A DNA stretch of 6,559 bases. Source: Methanolinea sp. SDB. GTDB lineage: Archaea; Halobacteriota; Methanomicrobia; Methanomicrobiales; Methanospirillaceae. The DNA is taken from contig LKUF01000127.1 of assembly GCA_001412335.1 (NCBI GenBank), positions 1-6,559 of the forward strand, given 5' to 3'. This document shows, one piece after another, positions 4,729 to 6,559 of the stretch; positions within the stretch are counted from its first letter, which is position 1; each line of letters begins with the position of its first letter. The translations under genes were made by a program, and so were the position numbers. The notes under the pieces are model-generated. The model searched no databases, was not told the origin of the DNA, and worked only from the letters and a program-made list of their open reading frames with translations.

Positions 4729-6303
4729 ATGAGTGATCTGTCCCTGTATCGAGAGATCATCTCATTTCTTTTCTCAAAAAATCCCGGACCCGACGAGATC
4801 AACCGCGTCAAGATCGAGGCCTGCAAACGCCTCGGCCTCTCGTCGGTCCCGAAGAACTCGGCGCTGCTGGCCTGCGCAGAACCGGGCGAACGGGAGAAGC
4901 TCAGGGGACTGCTCCTGGTAAAGCCGACACGGACGCTCTCGGGTGTCGCGCCCGTGGCGGTCATGACATCGCCCTTCCCGTGCCCGCACGGGAAATGCCT
5001 TCCCTGCCCGGGCGGGCCTGATCATCCGTTCCAGTCCCCCCAGAGCTACACGGGCGAGGAGCCGGCAGCCCTCAGGGCACGCCAGCATGCGTACGACCCG
5101 TACGACCAGGTGAAGGCACGGCTCGAGCAGTTCGAGATCCTCGGCCACCACGTCGACAAGGTGGAGCTGATCGTGATGGGCGGGACCATGACCGCGAGGC
5201 CGCCCGAGTACCAGGAATGCTTCGTCACCGAGTGTATCCGGGCCATGAACGAGTACAGGGGCGTGCCCGCGACCCAGGGGACGGACCGCACTGCCATATT
5301 CCATGCAAACGAGTACTCGCCTGTCCGGTGCGTCGCAACGACCTTCGAGACACGCCCCGACTGGTGCAGGGAGGAGCACATCAACCGCATGCTCGACCTC
5401 GGGGTGACCAAGGTCGAGCTCGGTGTCCAGCACCTCGACGACGCGATCCTCGCGTTCAACCGGAGAGGGTGCGAGGTGGGCGACGCCGTGGAGGCGAACC
5501 GCCTCCTTCGTGATGCCGGGCTCAAGGTGGGGTTCCACATGATGCCGAACATGCCGGGGAGCACGATAGAACGGGACCGGTGGATGTTCGAGGAGCTCTT
5601 CAAAAATCCATCCTTCAGGCCCGATTTCCTGAAGATCTATCCCACCCTGGTGACCCCGGGATCAGAGATCGAGCAGCTCTTCCTCGACGGACGCTTCGCC
5701 CCATACGAAGAGGACGACTTGATCGACCTCGTCGCATATGCAAAGTCTCTCATCCCGGAATACGTGAGACTGCAGCGGATCCAGCGCGATATACCGGCAA
5801 AGCTGATCGTCGCCGGGTCACGCCACAGCAACTTCCGGCAGCTCTGCCAGCAGCGCCTGCATGAGCAGGGCGGCGAGTGCCGGTGCATCCGCTGCCGGGA
5901 GATCGGGCGCCGCGCCTCGTCCGGAGAGTTCCGGACATCGGTCCTCGGGTATGAGTGCGTGGGCGGCAGGGAGCATTTCATATCAGCAGTCTCCGGTGAC
6001 GCCCTGATTGGCTTCGTGCGCCTCAGGACAGGCGGGGAGCGGTACAGGGAAGAGCTGGAAGGCGCAGCGCTCCTGCGGGAGCTCCATGTCTATGGGAGCA
6101 TCGTTCCAATCGGGGCATCACCCGGGCCTGAGCAGCGCCAGCACAGGAAATACGGGGGCGATCTCCTTTCTGCAGCCGAGGAGACCGCGTGCGCCGAGGG
6201 GTATGGGACGATCGCCGTGATGAGCGGGATCGGTGTCCGCCCCTACTACCGGAGGCATGGATATGAACGGCGGGGACCATACATGATCAAGGATCTCGCA
6301 TGA
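4729..6303 (+). CDS. elp3: Elp3-family tRNA uridine(34) carboxymethyl-type acetyltransferase (radical SAM + GNAT)
   Basis: A 524-residue Elp3, the catalytic subunit of eukaryotic Elongator, which in archaea acts alone to build the 5-carboxymethyl-type side chain on wobble U34 of tRNA from acetyl-CoA and S-adenosylmethionine. The N-terminal helical region (1-70) is the tRNA-binding part. The radical SAM motif C85-x4-C90-x2-C93 (CPHGKCLPCPGG) holds the 4Fe-4S cluster, followed by ELIVMGGTMTARP (146-158) and VELGVQHLDD (229-238). A cysteine cluster around CRCIRC (384-389) is the likely zinc site joining the domains. The C-terminal GNAT domain (about 400-524) has ELHVYGSIVPIG (451-462), the acetyl-CoA loop QHRKYGGDLL (471-480), and GVRPYYRRHGYERRGPYM (502-519). 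ATG 4729 is chosen, 7 nt after the UPF0058 stop; an in-frame GTG at 4684 would overlap that gene by 38 bp and add residues not typical of the family. No strong ribosome site precedes it. It appears intact. Confidence 0.95.
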   Translation: MSDLSLYREIISFLFSKNPGPDEINRVKIEACKRLGLSSVPKNSALLACAEPGEREKLRGLLLVKPTRTLSGVAPVAVMTSPFPCPHGKCLPCPGGPDHPFQSPQSYTGEEPAALRARQHAYDPYDQVKARLEQFEILGHHVDKVELIVMGGTMTARPPEYQECFVTECIRAMNEYRGVPATQGTDRTAIFHANEYSPVRCVATTFETRPDWCREEHINRMLDLGVTKVELGVQHLDDAILAFNRRGCEVGDAVEANRLLRDAGLKVGFHMMPNMPGSTIERDRWMFEELFKNPSFRPDFLKIYPTLVTPGSEIEQLFLDGRFAPYEEDDLIDLVAYAKSLIPEYVRLQRIQRDIPAKLIVAGSRHSNFRQLCQQRLHEQGGECRCIRCREIGRRASSGEFRTSVLGYECVGGREHFISAVSGDALIGFVRLRTGGERYREELEGAALLRELHVYGSIVPIGASPGPEQRQHRKYGGDLLSAAEETACAEGYGTIAVMSGIGVRPYYRRHGYERRGPYMIKDLA

Positions 6304-6559
6304 AGAGAGCGACTCTTGAGTTCCTCAAGCAGAGATTTGCCGACTACTACAGGGACGCCTATCTCTCTGCCCCGCCCTCGGTCGGGCAGCGCGAATGGGG
6401 ATTCATCTTCTTCGACCCGGACTATCCCGAGATCAGGATGAGGCGCCATATCGGGTTCTCCTCGACCGATGAACTCTTCGCATACCTGCGGGCCATGGTC
6501 CCTGCCCACGCGTACTACTCAACTGCCTACTACTCCGATCCGCAGGCTCCCACGATGGG
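6300..6559 (+). CDS. priS: DNA primase small (catalytic) subunit PriS (N-terminal part; gene continues past the right edge)
   Basis: Catalytic subunit of the archaeal/eukaryal-type primase, which makes primers for replication together with PriL. The visible 86 codons contain the family's N-terminal pattern: FLKQRFADYYRDAY (8-21), PPSVGQREWGFIFFD (25-39), RRHIGFSSTDELFAYLR (48-64) and PAHAYYSTAYYSDPQAPTM (68-86). The block rich in paired tyrosines ending A-P-T-M normally runs directly into the G-A-D-L-I-F-D-L-D-A-D-H catalytic aspartate motif, which lies just beyond the window. Its ATG overlaps the elp3 TGA as ATGA (6300-6303), so translation is probably coupled; a weak AAGGATC ribosome site at 6289-6295 lies within the end of elp3. 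Identity is secure although only about a quarter of the gene is present. Confidence 0.92.
   Translation, partial: MKRATLEFLKQRFADYYRDAYLSAPPSVGQREWGFIFFDPDYPEIRMRRHIGFSSTDELFAYLRAMVPAHAYYSTAYYSDPQAPTM

Noticed and set aside
4774..5538. Long minus-strand open frame opposite elp3 (254 codons)
   Set aside because: The plus strand encodes an unmistakable Elp3 throughout; the antisense product has no recognisable motif.

Overview
The window looks like a piece of a GC-rich chromosome from a methanogenic euryarchaeon, most likely a Methanomicrobiales relative (Methanoculleus, Methanofollis or Methanolinea type). This rests on a glycerol-1-phosphate dehydrogenase (the enzyme of archaeal lipid stereochemistry), an archaeal/eukaryal DNA primase small subunit, an archaeal-type prolyl-tRNA synthetase, a stand-alone Elp3, and several families known mainly or only from archaea (DUF63, UPF0179, UPF0058). 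The genus is an inference from protein style and base composition, not a database result. Coding density is very high: no stretch above about 80 bases lacks a gene, and I see no RNA gene, mobile element, CRISPR array or integrase.

Layout. (1) Positions 1-1964, minus strand: a tight three-gene operon read right to left, made of a DUF63 membrane protein, a SpoIIM/DUF95-family membrane protein (8-bp overlap) and the start of proS (14-nt gap, gene cut by the left edge). (2) Positions 1976-3508, plus strand: egsA (glycerol-1-phosphate dehydrogenase) followed 6 nt later by a cysteine-rich UPF0179 protein. This pair diverges from the minus operon across only 11 bp. (3) Positions 3519-4379, minus strand: an ADP-ribosylglycohydrolase-family protein, convergent with UPF0179 (10-bp gap). 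(4) Positions 4455-6559, plus strand: UPF0058, elp3 and the start of priS, with a 7-nt gap and then an ATGA overlap. This operon diverges from the glycohydrolase across a short AT-rich promoter region.

How the genes relate. Most are housekeeping information-processing or membrane-lipid genes: tRNA charging (ProS), tRNA wobble-uridine modification (Elp3), replication priming (PriS) and the first step to the archaeal lipid backbone (EgsA). Each known gene sits in an apparent operon with one or two conserved but uncharacterised archaeal families. Those are the main open questions: UPF0179 with two sets of four cysteines next to EgsA, the DUF63/SpoIIM membrane pair ahead of ProS, and the small UPF0058 protein ahead of Elp3. 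I did not find a clear new multi-gene defence or mobile system, and I consider the window mostly ordinary core chromosome.
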